Shown here in pieces: positions 34,601 through 46,026 of a stretch of DNA of 64,000 nt. The DNA is from Dicyema japonicum (taxonomy: Eukaryota; Dicyemida; Rhombozoa; Dicyemidae): positions 1,916,923 through 1,980,922 of the forward strand of contig RDEW01000003.1 of assembly GCA_011109175.1 (NCBI GenBank). Direction: 5' to 3'. A program made the position numbers and the translations under genes. The notes under the pieces were generated by a model. It did no database searches. It was not told the origin of the DNA and saw nothing but the letters and a program-made list of their open reading frames with translations. How positions within the stretch are numbered: the stretch's first letter is position 1; the number at the start of each line of letters is the position of its first letter.

Positions 34601-35429
34601 AATTACTTAGGCTTAAAATACAGTTTATTTGTCTGAGACATACGACAAGAATTAACAACATTAGAGTTATGACTAGACTATTCTTTTATGAGGATCTTCA
34701 CAGCTATTTACCTAACTTACACTTTCACTCGGACTGCAGGGTCTCCACTTCATCAGTGTATGAGCCCGCTCTTCCAGTCACTTCAACTCGCAAAAGATTT
34801 CTTCAATTAGAGTCTTTACTCAATGCTTGTGCTCAACAATCATACTTTCTAATGTTTTCTTTGACATCATTGATTGAATATAAGCCCTCATTGGCGCATC
34901 AATCGACTTTCAAATGTTTATGTAGCACGTGTAATCCCGTCCCATGTCAAAACTATAATGATAATTTTCAAATTATAATATCTACAATTCTCAATCTAAC
35001 AAATCATGCTTTTGTAGCTTTTCCACTTCTGTATGCTTGAGTGCTTCTTGTGATATGATTTCACTTGTCATACAATGTCCGGTTTATTTTGCTGAATTTA
35101 ATGAAATCATGTAAAATTTATAATTAAAAATGTAAAACGAACGAGTTATCCTATTAATAGATTGGAAAGTTGAGTTTGTGGCGTAGCTCTAGTACACTTA
35201 ATGGCTTTATCTCCTTAGGAAACTTATCCTTTTTTGTGTACAGGTGACAGGAAACCCAAAAAGTTTAAAAAACTTCGGATGTTCCAATGTCAGAGTTCGA
35301 ATGTTGTCTGCTTAAATTTGAAGATATTTGCCTTGTGGAGGAACGATAAATCAAGTAATAATAAAAGTGATTAACCCACTAAACTTGATTCAAACCAGAA
35401 AGTCCCCATAATGGGCTGAGATTAGGTTT

Positions 35430-36400
35430 TTTTAGTTTTTAAAGAGTTCCAGAGGTTTTCACGGAAAATGACAAACGTTACGCCAGCTAGGAAGTCAGCA
35501 TATCTCTTACGTTTTAATGTCTCGGCCTTCAATCGGCTAAACAGACATTAGGGCCACTATGAGGGAGATAGTTTGAAGCGAAAGTGTCTGTAAACACAAC
35601 TCCCCAGACTAGGAGCTTCCCAAAGGTGTACAGAAAGATGGTTATTCCATGTGACATTTTCAATCTCGCCTGCACATACCGACGGGTTCAAGTACCGTAG
35701 GAAACCAGCTGCGTCCAAACTCCGTCGAATGACTTAATCCTGGGGCCCTGTCAGTATTCTCCTTCAAACGATTGAATGTAGTTCAAATCAATCCGTTCAC
35801 AATCTTCATTCTAAGGCGGAGTGGGACTCCGGCTCGAATAAAGTCTTCGTCAAGATGTCCTCAATGCTCTACTTGGAATGGTGTTAACCGAGCTTATTCT
35901 CAAGAGAAGCTTTGGACAACAGACAAGCACAGTGGCGTTAATTTAAGGACTCCCGAATCTTTCCGAAAGATTTCTGACAAACTAGAAGAAGATCAGCAGA
36001 AAAACGAATAAGAACATATTCACATCTCGCGTGGGTGCTTGACTTCCAGGCCATGGAGTGGTCTTCCTGACCAGGGTATCTGAGACCACAAGAGACGAAA
36101 GATGTGAGGGTAAATAAACATCATGAAAGGATCGAATCCCGAGGTCATCAAGTCTGACAGGTAGTTTAGCCTTTTTCCAAGAGTCGTTGTCGATACTAAC
36201 GTTACAAATGTGCTCGACCATTTCACGAAAAAGAGTCGATACAAGAGTACTAATTTGGAAGAGAAAAATAAGTGGCTATCCTGAGGATATAAGAAATTCT
36301 TTGTGTGGAAAAGCTGTTCAGGTAGACACAGTCAATTAAACTCTTCTTCGAGTAGAAGAATGTGTCCCTACTTCCGCATTTGTTTTCTATACGCCTTCTA
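35430..36400 (-). pseudogene. RLE-type LINE, RT thumb to C-terminal tail
   Basis: On the minus strand: SRDTFFYSKKSLIDCVYLNS and RISYILRIATYF (about 36370-36260), EHICNVSIDNDSWKKAKLPV, RLDDLGIRSFHDVYLPSHL (36215-36090), then after a gap GITIFLYTFGKLLVW and FTDTFASNYLPHS (35640-35570), and LKRKRYADFLAGVTFV (about 35520-35470). The endonuclease Asp usually seen in WDxT is Gly (WGVV). Many frame changes are present; the SGAWL segment is deleted. Confidence 0.75.
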
Positions 36401-36580
36401 TTCAAGGTTTTTTGTATAAAAACCTCCTTAATCTCGTGTTTGTGCTCAACCACGATACTTTCAAGAGTTTTCCTCTATACGACTGATTAAGTTGATGGAA
36501 ATCGTAGAGTCCTCAACTAACCGTTTACATTTTGTCTTTAAAAAACTGAATATTCCCATTGCCCTCCAAAAAACCGAGAT
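36400..36580 (-). pseudogene. R2-like retrotransposon C-terminal tip
   Basis: The minus strand reads LVEDSTISINLI and, in another frame, KTLESIVVEHKHEIKEVF. These match LSIEESTRTYIQSVVLKRTL and ESMLIEHKHGMKVYDEE in the larger R2-like element at 59.9-63.4 kb. The piece abuts the RLE-LINE fragment ending at 36400, so one element was inserted in or beside the other. Confidence 0.65.
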
Positions 36581-36659
36581 TACAGGAAGCAGTTAATCAA
36601 TTTTAATCCGACAGACATATCAACATAATTAACGTCAATTTTGGCCTATAAATGAAATT

Positions 36660-38910
36660 CCGCTGATTCTGGCAAATGACTCATAGAACTGTTCATATTG
36701 ACGGACTTAAAAGTTACGGTAAAAAAAGGTGGTCGAAACTGGGGCTAACTCCACTAGTTCGGCTAGATGTTCCGAAGGTGGGGGTTGTTAAGCTCCTGTG
36801 CGACATAGGTACTTTGGCTACCTGTGCCAAAGAAGAGTTATCAAACGCGGAGAATCCCACTTGTTGCTGGAATTTTAGAACGAGGACGACGCTTCAACTT
36901 TCGAAGCTGAAGTCAATACTAAGGTACCTTTTCGGCCTGGGGCACATAACATGTTACAAGTCATTCCTAAGACGTCGGATTTAGTATTACTAGTCTTCGG
37001 AGGCTTTCTGAGGTTCGTGGATGATGACGTCTCTAACAGATCCAGAAGGACTTCCCTAGATGCACAAGATCCAGCGCTTTACAAGCGGGGGGAGGAGACT
37101 CCGGACCATGAAGGTCTAGTTCCGCTCTGGAGCAGAGGCAGAGAGGATCTGCCTGGAGAAATTAACGGATTGGTTACTTTAGGTTCGGTGTGGCCCTAGA
37201 GCGACCTACAGCAATCCAGTGCTATAGCTGCCAAGGATTCGGCCACACCAGCTCCCGATGCACTTATAAAGAGAAGTGCCTTAATTTCGGGAGTCCATAT
37301 GGCGGAAGGCCTGCCAATCAAAAGACAGGTCTCTCAAGTGCGTGAACCGTGGCGAGGAGGGACACAGGGCGAGACATTCAAGATGCCCTATCGTATGGTA
37401 AAGGGTCATTGTAGCACTTCTGGCACTACTTTCCCTAACGTGCTTAGGAACATTGCGTTGTGCGACAAAAAGGAAAATGCGCCGAAAAGATGCTCAACGT
37501 CAGGTCCCTCCAGAATAAAAGGTAGGATGTTGAAGATCTTCTTGACACCTTGGAAATCGACATCTTGCTCCTCAACGAGAACAAGTTCAAGGATACCGCT
37601 GCTGCAGACTTTAGAGGCTAAACTAGTTGTCATCACTTTGGAATGATACACATCGAGGTTCGGACACTAGTATCTATTTGAGGACGAGTCTTGCAGCAGT
37701 GGTCCAAGGTATTACCCAGTGCTCTCATTGCGAGCTTATATTATTACGCGTTAGGCTCCTTGTTTTGCTGTCGTTACTGGGAAATGTATGCCAAGCAGTT
37801 GTGGTTGTGTAAGGATCACTTTAAGACTGTCTTCGACATACATCCCCATTGCGTTATTTTTGGCGATCTGAATGGAAAGCATTCAGATTTTGGCTGTTTT
37901 GCTAAAAATAAGGTGGGATTGGCTTTGCGTGCTTGGCCAGTGATCTTAGGCTCTCCGTCACGACGTCGACAGATTTCAACCATAAGGATACGAGGAGAGG
38001 AAAGGACTATTTTGGAATGGCCATAGCCTCTCTTTCTTTACTTGGTATGTTGTCATTACCTCGGGTACTTAGGGACATCGGAAGTGATTACCGGCCCCTA
38101 TTTACCGTGCTTCACGAACCTGTTCGAACTCAGACCCCAATTGGCTATGACTTGGGCTCTGGCAATTGGGATAACCTGGAGGCGTTCATGGATAGAAAAC
38201 TCCCTTCTTTTAATGGGGCAAGTTTGTATTGAAGTAGACCTGAAGGAAATGGATGTTGCCCTCGAGAGCCCGAGCGTTGCATACCAGGTAATAGCCATGG
38301 AAGAGGTCCTAGTTACTATCCAAAAGTCGAGAACAACACCTCGGGCTAGGACAAGATTCCCATGGTCCTCTTCAACCACGCGTCTGTAAGTCTACTGAAA
38401 GCAGTTGTAAGGCTGTATAACGGTAGCCTCAGGATGGGATACGTTCCAAGGCGTTGGAAGGAAGCGAAACTGGTTTTTGTAAGTAAACCAGGAAACCTCC
38501 GGAAGATCCTAATCGCCTTATTAGCCTGTTGCCTGCCGTCCATAAAATATTAGATAGAGTGATACACCAGAGGCTAGCCCAGGAATGCATAATAAGAGAC
38601 ACACTCTCGGACCTTCAGATCGGATTCCGTGAGGGGCGATCCTGTGGTGATTGCCTTTGGAGATTGAGCTCTCAGATTCGCAATCAAAAAAAGCTAAAAC
38701 AGTGCAAGGTAGTGCTGTTTCTCGATGTGGAGAGGGCGTTCGACTCTGTCCGGCATGACGGCCTCCAATACGCCCTGGTGGAGGCAGGACCGGACAAATT
38801 ATGTGAGGCATAAAGGTTGTTGGTCTAGTTTGTTTAGATCTAACCGAGGAGTTCCACAAGGGTTGGTGTTGAGCCCGACCTTTTTAAACATTTATTTGTC
38901 AACGGTCCCT
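36660..38910 (+). pseudogene. Jockey-like LINE from gag zinc knuckle to RT motif B
   Basis: Plus-strand order: gag-like region (36676-36984) and zinc knuckle CYSCQGFGHTSSRC (about 37222-37265); endonuclease with LNVRSLQNKR, DVEDLLDTLEIDILLLNE (37495-37575) and HCVIFGDLNGKHSDFG (37849-37895); then RT with GSLRMGYVPRRWKEAKLVFV (38422-38480), GFREGRSCGDCLWRL, VVLFLDVERAFDSVRHDGLQ (motif A, 38710-38770) and GVPQGLVLSPTF (motif B, 38850-38885). It ends just before motif C in an (ATT)n run that belongs to the tail of the neighbouring minus-strand LINE. There are several frame shifts and a shortened stretch between endonuclease and RT. This is the longest gag-to-RT element in the window. Confidence 0.85.
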
Positions 38911-38934
38911 AACCAAATAAATTTATTATTATTA

Positions 38935-40451
38935 TTATAAGCAACTACATAGAATCATATAAACTATAATTCTATTCGTGCCGCGTCTGAACAATCCTCT
39001 TAATTAGCCTTTCCCATCCCCTCCTGTCCGATGCCAAGTGCCGCAGACTACTAAGGTCTTCACCGTCCTTTAGTAGTCTGGTTACTGATCTCAGGTCATC
39101 AGTAAGGACTTTCGGAAGAGTTATTCTTGGAAGACCTCTGAACTTCTCCCCTGACGCATCGAAGTATTCTTCCATGACGACGTTTGCTGGCGTGTCTTGT
39201 TCCAATCTGAGAATATGGCCAAACAATCTCCAGCGAGCCTTCATGATCATGGTGCTCAGAGGTCCGGAACCGCATCTTCTATATAAATTTTCACTCCCTA
39301 CACGCATTGGCCACTTTAGTCCCAAGAGAGACCGAAGTTGCCTTCTGTGAAAGGAGTCAAGGTTTTGTTCGTCCGTTTTCGAAATTCCCCACGTCCCAGA
39401 GTTGTATGTTAGTATGGGCCTCACGAACGCCTCATACAACCTGAGTCGGAGTGACGGCCCGACCGAGCATTTTCTTATCCAACATTTCATAAGTTTTTGC
39501 ATAGTAACCGTAGATAACAATTTTCTTCTTGCAATGTCTTCGGAGTCTCCGAGAAGAGAGCCAAGGAAACTTTCAAGCACTTCAATGAGTTTTCCCCGAC
39601 GGACAGTGTCGAAAGCTCTGGTCAGATCAATTCCAAGGATAGTCTTTGAGCTCCGGAATCTTTGTTGAATAGCACATTGCCATCTATGGCACCATACTAC
39701 ATCAGCCGTTGATCTCCCTGTCCTAAAACCACTCTGGCTCTGGGCCAAGTACCCGTCCACCGGCTCTTGGATCCGATTAAGAGTAATTAGGGCAAGGATC
39801 TTCCTTAAGATGTTTAGAAGGATGGCAGGGCGCAGGTTTTCAACTGGCCCAGGGGGTTTATTACCTTTTTGAACTGGTACTAGTATCCCCTTTCCAATTT
39901 CTGAAAAGTCCTTGTTTTCTATCATGTCATTCAGCAATTTTGAGAGTTTATCTGCAAGTTCTAATAATAATAATAAAGCCTTTTCACAAGAGCCATAGTA
40001 TTTTATAGCTCCGCATAGGCAGGACACACACTTCCCACGTCCCAGTCGTATAGCCATGAATGTCGCAGCATTGTCTTTAAGGTTTTCTACCTCTCTGATC
40101 TTGCTTTCCAACTGACTAGTGTGATGTAGTCTGTTTTAGGAGTTTGATTTTTCTCTCAATTTGCCTTCGTTCTTGTTTCAGTTTGCAAACAGTCTGAGGA
40201 TCGACAGTATTTTCGGATCTAAGCCTTAAGTTCTTCTGCAAATTCAATAGGGCTGACACTTCCGGGTGAAGCTGACTGCTATGGGGTTTAAGTTCCCCCA
40301 GATGTTTGTCAGCAGCGGAAATGATCCCTCTCCTAGTTTCGAGCCATGCCTTTCCTGGTGAAAGATCCGATGCCGTATTATTAATTGAATCCGATACACA
40401 TTCTTTATAGTCTGCTTGTACTTTTGGTGAAGAGCCCAAGAGTTCAGTCAT
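38935..40451 (-). pseudogene. APE-type LINE lacking the RT palm motifs B and C
   Basis: Frames 40451-40116 (linker after the endonuclease) and 40111-38972 run on the minus strand. They hold GKGILVPVQKGNKPPGPVEN, ILLNILRKILALITLNRI, SQSGFRTGRSTADVVWCHRW and motif A (GIDLTRAFDTVRRGKLIEVL). The sequence then jumps directly to SFLGSLLGDSEDIARRK, the region normally located after the YADD motif. The C-terminal tail follows (SLRLRLYEAFVRPILTYN, KARWRLFGHILRLEQDTPAN, FRGLPRITLPKVL). The 379-codon frame is therefore open yet cannot encode an active polymerase. The 3' end carries an (ATA)n tail at 38920-38942. The endonuclease is missing; 5' of 40451 lies a hAT terminus. Confidence 0.9.
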
Positions 40452-40484
40452 ATACCTTCTTGATCGCGTGGAATCTCCACCACG

Positions 40485-40605
40485 AATAAATTTGCAATTG
40501 AAAAAAAAAATTAATTTAAATCTTAAGGGGCGCTGAAATTTCGAGGCTTCAAAATTTTATCAAAAGGTGGCGCTGACTTAAAAAAAGGTTAAGAACCAAT
40601 GTTCT
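40485..40605 (+). mobile_element. hAT transposon 3' end (solo terminus)
   Basis: Plus-strand GGTGGCGCTGAC, then AAAAAAAGGTTAAGAACCAA, ending TG at about 40600. In reverse complement this reads CATTGGTTCTTAACCTTTTT, a typical hAT terminal inverted repeat; the GGGGCGCTGA / GGTGGCGCTGAC doublet is common next to such ends. No transposase is attached. Confidence 0.6.
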
Positions 40606-41429
40606 AAACCCCCACCAGTTTTGGTCCCCTGTCACGTTTAGAGGTAATTCTGATTTAGGCGAGAAATAAGCACACTAGGGACGCTACCTTTGAGAGACAA
40701 GAAGACTCCTTTAAATGCTGTGATAGTTTAAGTGAATTTGAGAAGATAATGTCCCAATGTATCCCCTAGGAGTCATTTTTAGAAAATGTACACTTTTCTC
40801 GTTGTTAGGAAGCACAGAGGGGAGGATTCAAGTCACAGGGTTTATTTCCTGTACTGAGAACAGGCTTAGACAAGTATTTTCCAGATTTGTGCGATTACTC
40901 AATATGAGGTACAACGCTTTTCTAATAACGTAGATTGCTTTTAAAATTGGGAAAAGTGTGGGGATCTGACATTCTAGGACACCGGTTGTGCTGATTTTGC
41001 TTTCAGAAGATGATGCTACTCGTCGACCACTATGACCCAAAAGACGGGGAAACAAAGAACCCTTACGGAACCACTGTCATTGTAAAGAACTATGACGGAG
41101 ATATTCCTGAAGTTGAGTTTCTCAGTCTTTTTGAGTCGTTTTGAGAAGTTGACTGTTACAAGGTATGCCTGGTTGTTGATTTGTAGATCCAAAAACAAGA
41201 ATCTGTTCGATTTGGCTATGCCCAATTTAAGGATTCTAAAGTGCAAAGAAGGCTTCGGATTAACTTCACAATTTGCAATATCTCAGAGCCGACAAATATT
41301 GAACGAAGTTAATCGTGACATAAATAAATACAGAAAATAAATAATTTTTTCCAAAAATTTTCTTTTTTTATTGTTAAAGATATATGTTTTACGACTAAAA
41401 GTTCTGAGTACTTTTAGGCACAGTGTAAC
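40606..41429. other. Interval without recognisable content
   Basis: Overlapping short frames on both strands (41016-41340) show no family resemblance. Confidence 0.35.
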
Positions 41430-41628
41430 GAATGTCGGGCAAAAGGCCTGATGGCCCCTAATTCGAATCTCACTGCTATACATTCTGGCTGAAGGTTCCA
41501 CGCATCTACGGTGCTTTGGCTTGACGAGTGATGCCGTCATCAGTTAACATCTCACTGCGGAACAGAATCGTCTAAAAAAACTCACACCAAACAAAAAGCT
41601 TGGTTCTCCCTCATCGATTGGTTATCAT
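41430..41628. repeat. Dispersed repeat copy, most complete right half
   Basis: TTCGAATCTCACTGCTATA..CTGAAGGTTCCACGCATCTACGG is shared with 9100-9150, and ACGAGTGATGCCGTCATCAG, ATCGTCT, ACTCACACC.AACAAAAA with 32215-32290. AATTCGAATCT near 41460 resembles a Pol III B box. The copy is interrupted by a TAGGGAGATTTTT terminus at 41629. Confidence 0.55.
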
Positions 41629-41725
41629 TAGGGAGATTTTTTTGACTTTATAAATCCAAAATTTTGACCTAAAAATTGACTTTGTTGACGTTAAAAATTC
41701 AAAATTTTGACTATGAAAAATTTAT
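41629..41725. mobile_element. Solo terminus related to the 58-64 kb TIR element
   Basis: TAGGGAGATTTTT is followed by TGACTTTATAAAT, CAAAATTTTGACCTAAAAAT and TGACTTTGTTGACG, matching the reverse complement of the right end of the element at 58096-63999 apart from an internal gap. I could not find the partner terminus. Confidence 0.6.
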
Positions 41726-43309
41726 CTCGAAAAATTTTTTTAAATATAAAAAAAAACTAATCAAAAATTTTATTAAAATAAAGAATAATGTAATTCTTTT
41801 AACTTTTAACGTTAACAACTTTATTAGCAAGGAAAAATTAAAGAGGGAGTTATTTAGCCTCATGCCCAAGTCCTGGAAACGCTTGGACTCTTCTCTGCGC
41901 TCTCAGTTCCAGTCCATGAAGGAGTGATGGAATGATCGTACGTGAAAAAAATGAATAAATATCCGTTTCGAGTCTCAATTTCCTTATAATGTAATTCGAA
42001 ATGTTTTCAGGTTAAAAATTTCGGTCTTTATATAAAAATTTTACAATAATAAAAATATTTTCTGAATAGATAGAAGGATATTTTTTCAATAGCCGTATAT
42101 GCTTGGAGAAATATGTTGTTTTTCCATTTTTAAACGAATTAAATTTTATTGAAGAAAGTAAAGTAATGGCTATATATTTTTAATATAAAAAATTATTAAC
42201 ATAAAATCTAGATGTCAGATACTTCTTAATTCCGCGTAAATCGTAACTGAAAACAATTTTGGAATATGCTAGCGTCTTCTACGGTGAAGTAAGTTTTTCC
42301 TGTCATCTTTAAGACAATTTCCCCTTCTGACCTGAATTATTTTGGGTAGATAGCCAATTTCAATAAAATTTTCTGTTTTTTATGCAAGAATTTTATTTGT
42401 GTATTCATAAATATTTATATTGATTTCGTAGATGAAACCAATTTTTTCCAACTCTATAATAAATGCATGTAAAAACGGTGACCAAGTCCTCAATTTCCGA
42501 GATAACCATCATTTCCAAATTTTTATGACGAGTTTTTATTTAATTTAAAGTCATATTTTGACTGATGAGCAAATTTTTTATTCATCCTTTTGAAATAGGG
42601 TGAATTAAGGTCTGGTGGGCAGAAAGTTAGCTCAAAATTATTCGCTATTTCTACCATAGTTTAAAGAAAATGTATCATGCATATTTGAATAATCTTCCAC
42701 CTCCATCTCTTTTGCTGATTGAAGAGAAACATCGATCAAACTCTCGCTATATTTTAATTAAAATAACAACTTTGTATTTGTTGGTTTCTTTACAAATAGC
42801 ATTTTTAGTCTTCATTTGAAGTACTCAAATTTTTGATATCGATCAAGTCCGCCTGGAATCGTTCATTTGTGCTAGAAGCAATCACATGATGTTTAAAGTC
42901 AGAAATCTATAAACTATATTAATTTCCTACTTTAAGAGAAATGGAAAACTTCATACTGAACAATCTTTTACAACGGCTTCAATAACATTTCTTGGCAAAA
43001 TATGAGTGTGAACACTCTGATTAATTGTTGATTCCGGAATGACTATTTTTTATGACCAGGATGAGCTATTGCATGCATTTCGGTTTCATTGTCCATGCAT
43101 ACAACGAGTTTATGCTGTTGACTGACTTCATTTTTGAGATAGAGCTCTTGGATTTTTTAACAGTTTAATTTGTTTCGATGAATATTGAATCGAATGCCCA
43201 CTTAGAACATTCATTATTGTCTCGTATTCAAAATATGTTTAACCTATTAATTAAAAGAAATGCACAAATATCCTTGAGCACACATAACCAGTCACATGAG
43301 CCACGCGAT
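41726..43309. other. AT-rich interval without recognisable content
   Basis: One frame to 41927 ends in LMPKSWKRLDSSLRSQFQSM, which I do not recognise. The rest shows only short frames. Confidence 0.35.
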
Positions 43310-43525
43310 CTCATCACTAGGGCACAAATATGACCTAAAAATGATTGAAAAATGACCTCAAAAAACAACTTTTGAGACCTTAAAAATCAAGTATGACCTT
43401 ATTAATTTCGTGAAGTTAATGTTTATAACTTAATTTTGTCAAATTTATTGAAACAAAGCATCAAATAATTTTTAACATTTTCAACATAAAATTTCTATCA
43501 TTTTCGAGCATTTATTTTACATGGA

Positions 43526-43590
43526 AAAACTAGCCTTCGGGCGTCTGATGATATCGGATCTGAAGGTCGTGGGTTCAAATCCGAAAGATG
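43526..43590 (+). other. tRNA-like Pol III box pair (SINE-like)
   Basis: TAGCCTTCGGGC resembles an A box and GTGGGTTCAAATCCGA a T-arm/B box, about 35 bp apart. The acceptor stem does not pair convincingly, so I do not call a tRNA gene. Confidence 0.35.
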
Positions 43591-43959
43591 GAGTTTTCAG
43601 CGAAGGTAAATTCTTGTCAAACAGGCGACGAGTCCTTCTGGCACGACACAGTTGTTAAAAGGGATCTTCCTACCTTTCTCCCTGACCAAATCCTCTAATG
43701 AAGATTGCATTATGATAACTATTCCGCTAAAAAATGATGTGATGTCCGCGACGGTAGGACGTGGGACAAAATTGGAAGAGGGCGGACCTACTTCTCCGCC
43801 TCTCTTGGAAGCGGAAGCCTGTAATGAAGTATTGGAAGATGGATTTGGTCGGCACAAGCAGATGTTCTCTCTTTGGTTCCTTCCTTGAATTAGTTAGTTA
43901 TGACTGTTTGTGCTGGGCTTACAATGGTAAGTCTGGGGTTAATAATAATAATGGAAAAA

Positions 43960-44080
43960 CTTCTTTCTACCAAAATAGTCAGGAAATGCGTTCTTAATTA
44001 TGAGAGCACCCATCAGTTGTTAACTGTTAGTTTTTGCGTTAAATAGGATTGGTTTATTTAAAAAATAGTTGTTTCAGGAC
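43960..44080 (+). pseudogene. RLE-LINE 3' terminal remnant
   Basis: GGAAATGCGTTCTTAATTATGAGAGC, then CAGTTGTTA.CTGTTAGTTTTTGCGTT is the reverse complement, with differences, of 31335-31425, where it forms the final residues and 3' flank of an RLE-type LINE. Confidence 0.6.
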
Positions 44081-44559
44081 ACTTCCATAAGTTTGCAAAA
44101 AATTCTGGACAAAACTCTTTTAATTTTGCATTTTTAATTTCTTTTGATGGGAATTTAATTGTCCTTTTTTCAAGATATAATTTGATGTCACACGGATCCT
44201 GTTGAATTTTTATTGAATAATGATAAAAAATATCTTTGCATTTTCATATTTCCATAATAATTGGATGGTAGACAGAAATCAAATCTGCCAAATTTGACAG
44301 TTAAAATCCATTTGAAATTTTGATCATTAATATGACCAATAAAGTAAGATATGACATATATGACTTTTGGTTGCCCTACTCATCACTTAAGTTATCTAAG
44401 ACAGTGTGATATAATTTGGCTGAGGTGGTGACGTGCCTCAATTGCACGTATGTCTAAAGCACACCCTGGAGAAATCGCACTTATCAAAAACCAAGACCTA
44501 TACACACTTTGTAAATCTAAGCACTTGGGTACAATTATTACTAACACCCTATAGGAATA

Positions 44560-44775
44560 TTTGGACACAGTATGGATGATGCCGTTCCTGCAACGAAGCC
44601 ACAAACAACTTTGCCCTCAATAATGAAAATCGATCTGAAACATGTTAAAATGGTATCAGAAGACGCAAATGATCGAGACAGCCTCCGAAAAATCGCAATC
44701 TCAAGAAGAGCGTGAAGGAGTCTAACAAACCGGATCATCGGGGGTGGTACAAGTGACGGGAAGGATATAACTATA
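44560..44775 (+). pseudogene. APE-type LINE C-terminal fragment
   Basis: The plus strand reads PQTTLPSIMKIDLKHVKMVS, EDANDRDSLRKIAISRRA, then a stop, then RSLTNRIIGG. It is equivalent to PRITLPKVLTDDLRSVTRLL ... LASDRRGWERLIKRIV in the LINE at 38.9-40.1 kb. Confidence 0.75.
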
Positions 44776-45029
44776 TTATTGCGAATCTGCATTATAATAA
44801 TGTATAACCACGAATTATTGAATTTATTCCCTTTATTCATCGATATCTTTCTCTCCTGTTAATTGATCTGAGGATGTGATGTTGTATTGCGTGAAGTGTC
44901 TATCTTCATGATGCGTGAAAATCCTTGACTTTCTAATTATACTGAACATAACCTAGATTACGAACTCATAACACACTAAATCCTGAATGGATGAATTGTC
45001 AGATGCACTAAGTATTCAGGTTGGAATCC

Positions 45030-45240
45030 GGTCCAGTACAAATCCATCAGAAGCAGTAGGCTCGATTCCTGCTACCTAGTTGGTCGATGGATTCCTTTCT
45101 GCTCTTATCAATTCCTAAGGACGCTCATCCACCTAACTCAGACGTTCGGCCGGAATCCGAAAAGGATCCCTCTCTTCGATACTACAGTGGAAGAATTCCT
45201 ACAAATGGGGATATGGATGGATATGATGCTTGGAAAGGAT
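45030..45240 (+). repeat. SINE-like repeat, copy 2
   Basis: GGCTCGATTCC (45059-45069) in the B-box position, then TTGGTCGATGGATTCCTTT, CATCCACCTAACTCAGACG and ATCCGAAAAGGATCCCTCTC, collinear with 26140-26350. Confidence 0.45.
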
Positions 45241-45339
45241 ACGTCCCACTCCGACCGTGGTTTTGGTGCTTTGTCATATAAAGTACGAAACCAACCACTA
45301 TGAAACAAAATTAATCCACTTTCATTTGCATCTTTCTTT

Positions 45340-45565
45340 ACTACCTTATGTGTAATGCACGTGTACTTTATTTGTAGCACTTTCAAATCGAGAAAAAAAT
45401 ATGAAAAAGCCAAAATGTTTAAAAAAAGTAAGCTATTAGACAAAGTAGTCTTTACTCCTCTTGCTATGGAAACTTCCAGTGTCACAGGACCCACGGGGCT
45501 TACATTTCTGTGTCGAGTTGGGAATCTGATTTCTATACGTTCTGGGAATTTCCATTCTAGCTAGT
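45340..45565 (+). pseudogene. RLE-type LINE, C-terminal tail
   Basis: KYEKAKMFKKSKLLDKVVFT followed by PLAMETSSVTGPTGLTFLCR and VGNLISIRSGN corresponds to the VPFAVETSG..GP tail block; it stops at TAG 45562 before the usual QRISVAI..GN segment. Confidence 0.75.
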
Positions 45566-46026
45566 TTCGCTCGTTTTCGAGGATTGTGTAGTCAAGACAT
45601 CTACATTTATTTAGTTATCAAATCTTAATGGAGAATTTTTCAAAAATAATAGTTTTCAAAAATTGACGATGGTGGTCTTAAGCCATATAGTTGAAAAAGG
45701 ATAAAGACCTTAAAACTTTAATACATCCATATTGATAATAATAATTATTTATTGACCTTCAGGTTACTTATTATAACTTTCGATTTTACATTGAGATCCA
45801 TCAGGTATATCTGCTGTGGAAATAAGGGTCAATCAGAACAAGAGGAGAGTTGGCACGTTTTGTGGTCGTATGGAAGGTAAATAACCTTGTGAATCCGTAT
45901 GGTGACGTCCAATTAAATTATTTAAATATATTATAAAAATTATATTAATTATATAATTTAAATAAATAAATAACTATATCTAGTTGATTTAAAGCTGGCG
46001 GTGACTTTTACAACGTAAAATATGAG
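45566..46026. promoter_or_regulatory. AT-rich upstream region of TOR
   Basis: 461 bp of mostly AT-rich DNA directly before the TOR start, with no coding signal. Presumably it contains the promoter, but I can point to no specific element. Confidence 0.3.

Larger units (their letters stand above)
43318..44378. mobile_element. hAT-like miniature transposon, copy 2 (TIR TAGGGCA)
   Basis: The termini are TAGGGCA (43318-43324) and GGTTGCCCTA (44369-44378), flanked by the exact 8-bp direct repeat CTCATCAC (43310-43317 and 44379-44386). It lies in reverse orientation to copy 1. The stretch after the left end (ATGACCTAAAAATGATTGAA) equals the inner right end of copy 1 reversed, and TAAGATATGACATATATGAC near the right end equals the left end of copy 1 reversed. 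No transposase is seen. A tRNA-like stretch and an RLE-LINE remnant lie inside. Confidence 0.88.

Noticed and set aside
34537-35040. 167-codon plus-strand frame as a gene of its own
   Set aside because: Its beginning overlaps the degraded integrase tail and the remainder shows no recognisable domain; left inside the integrase remnant description.
43526-43590. Possible tRNA gene
   Set aside because: A- and B-box-like motifs are present but the acceptor and anticodon stems do not pair convincingly; listed only as a tRNA-like stretch.
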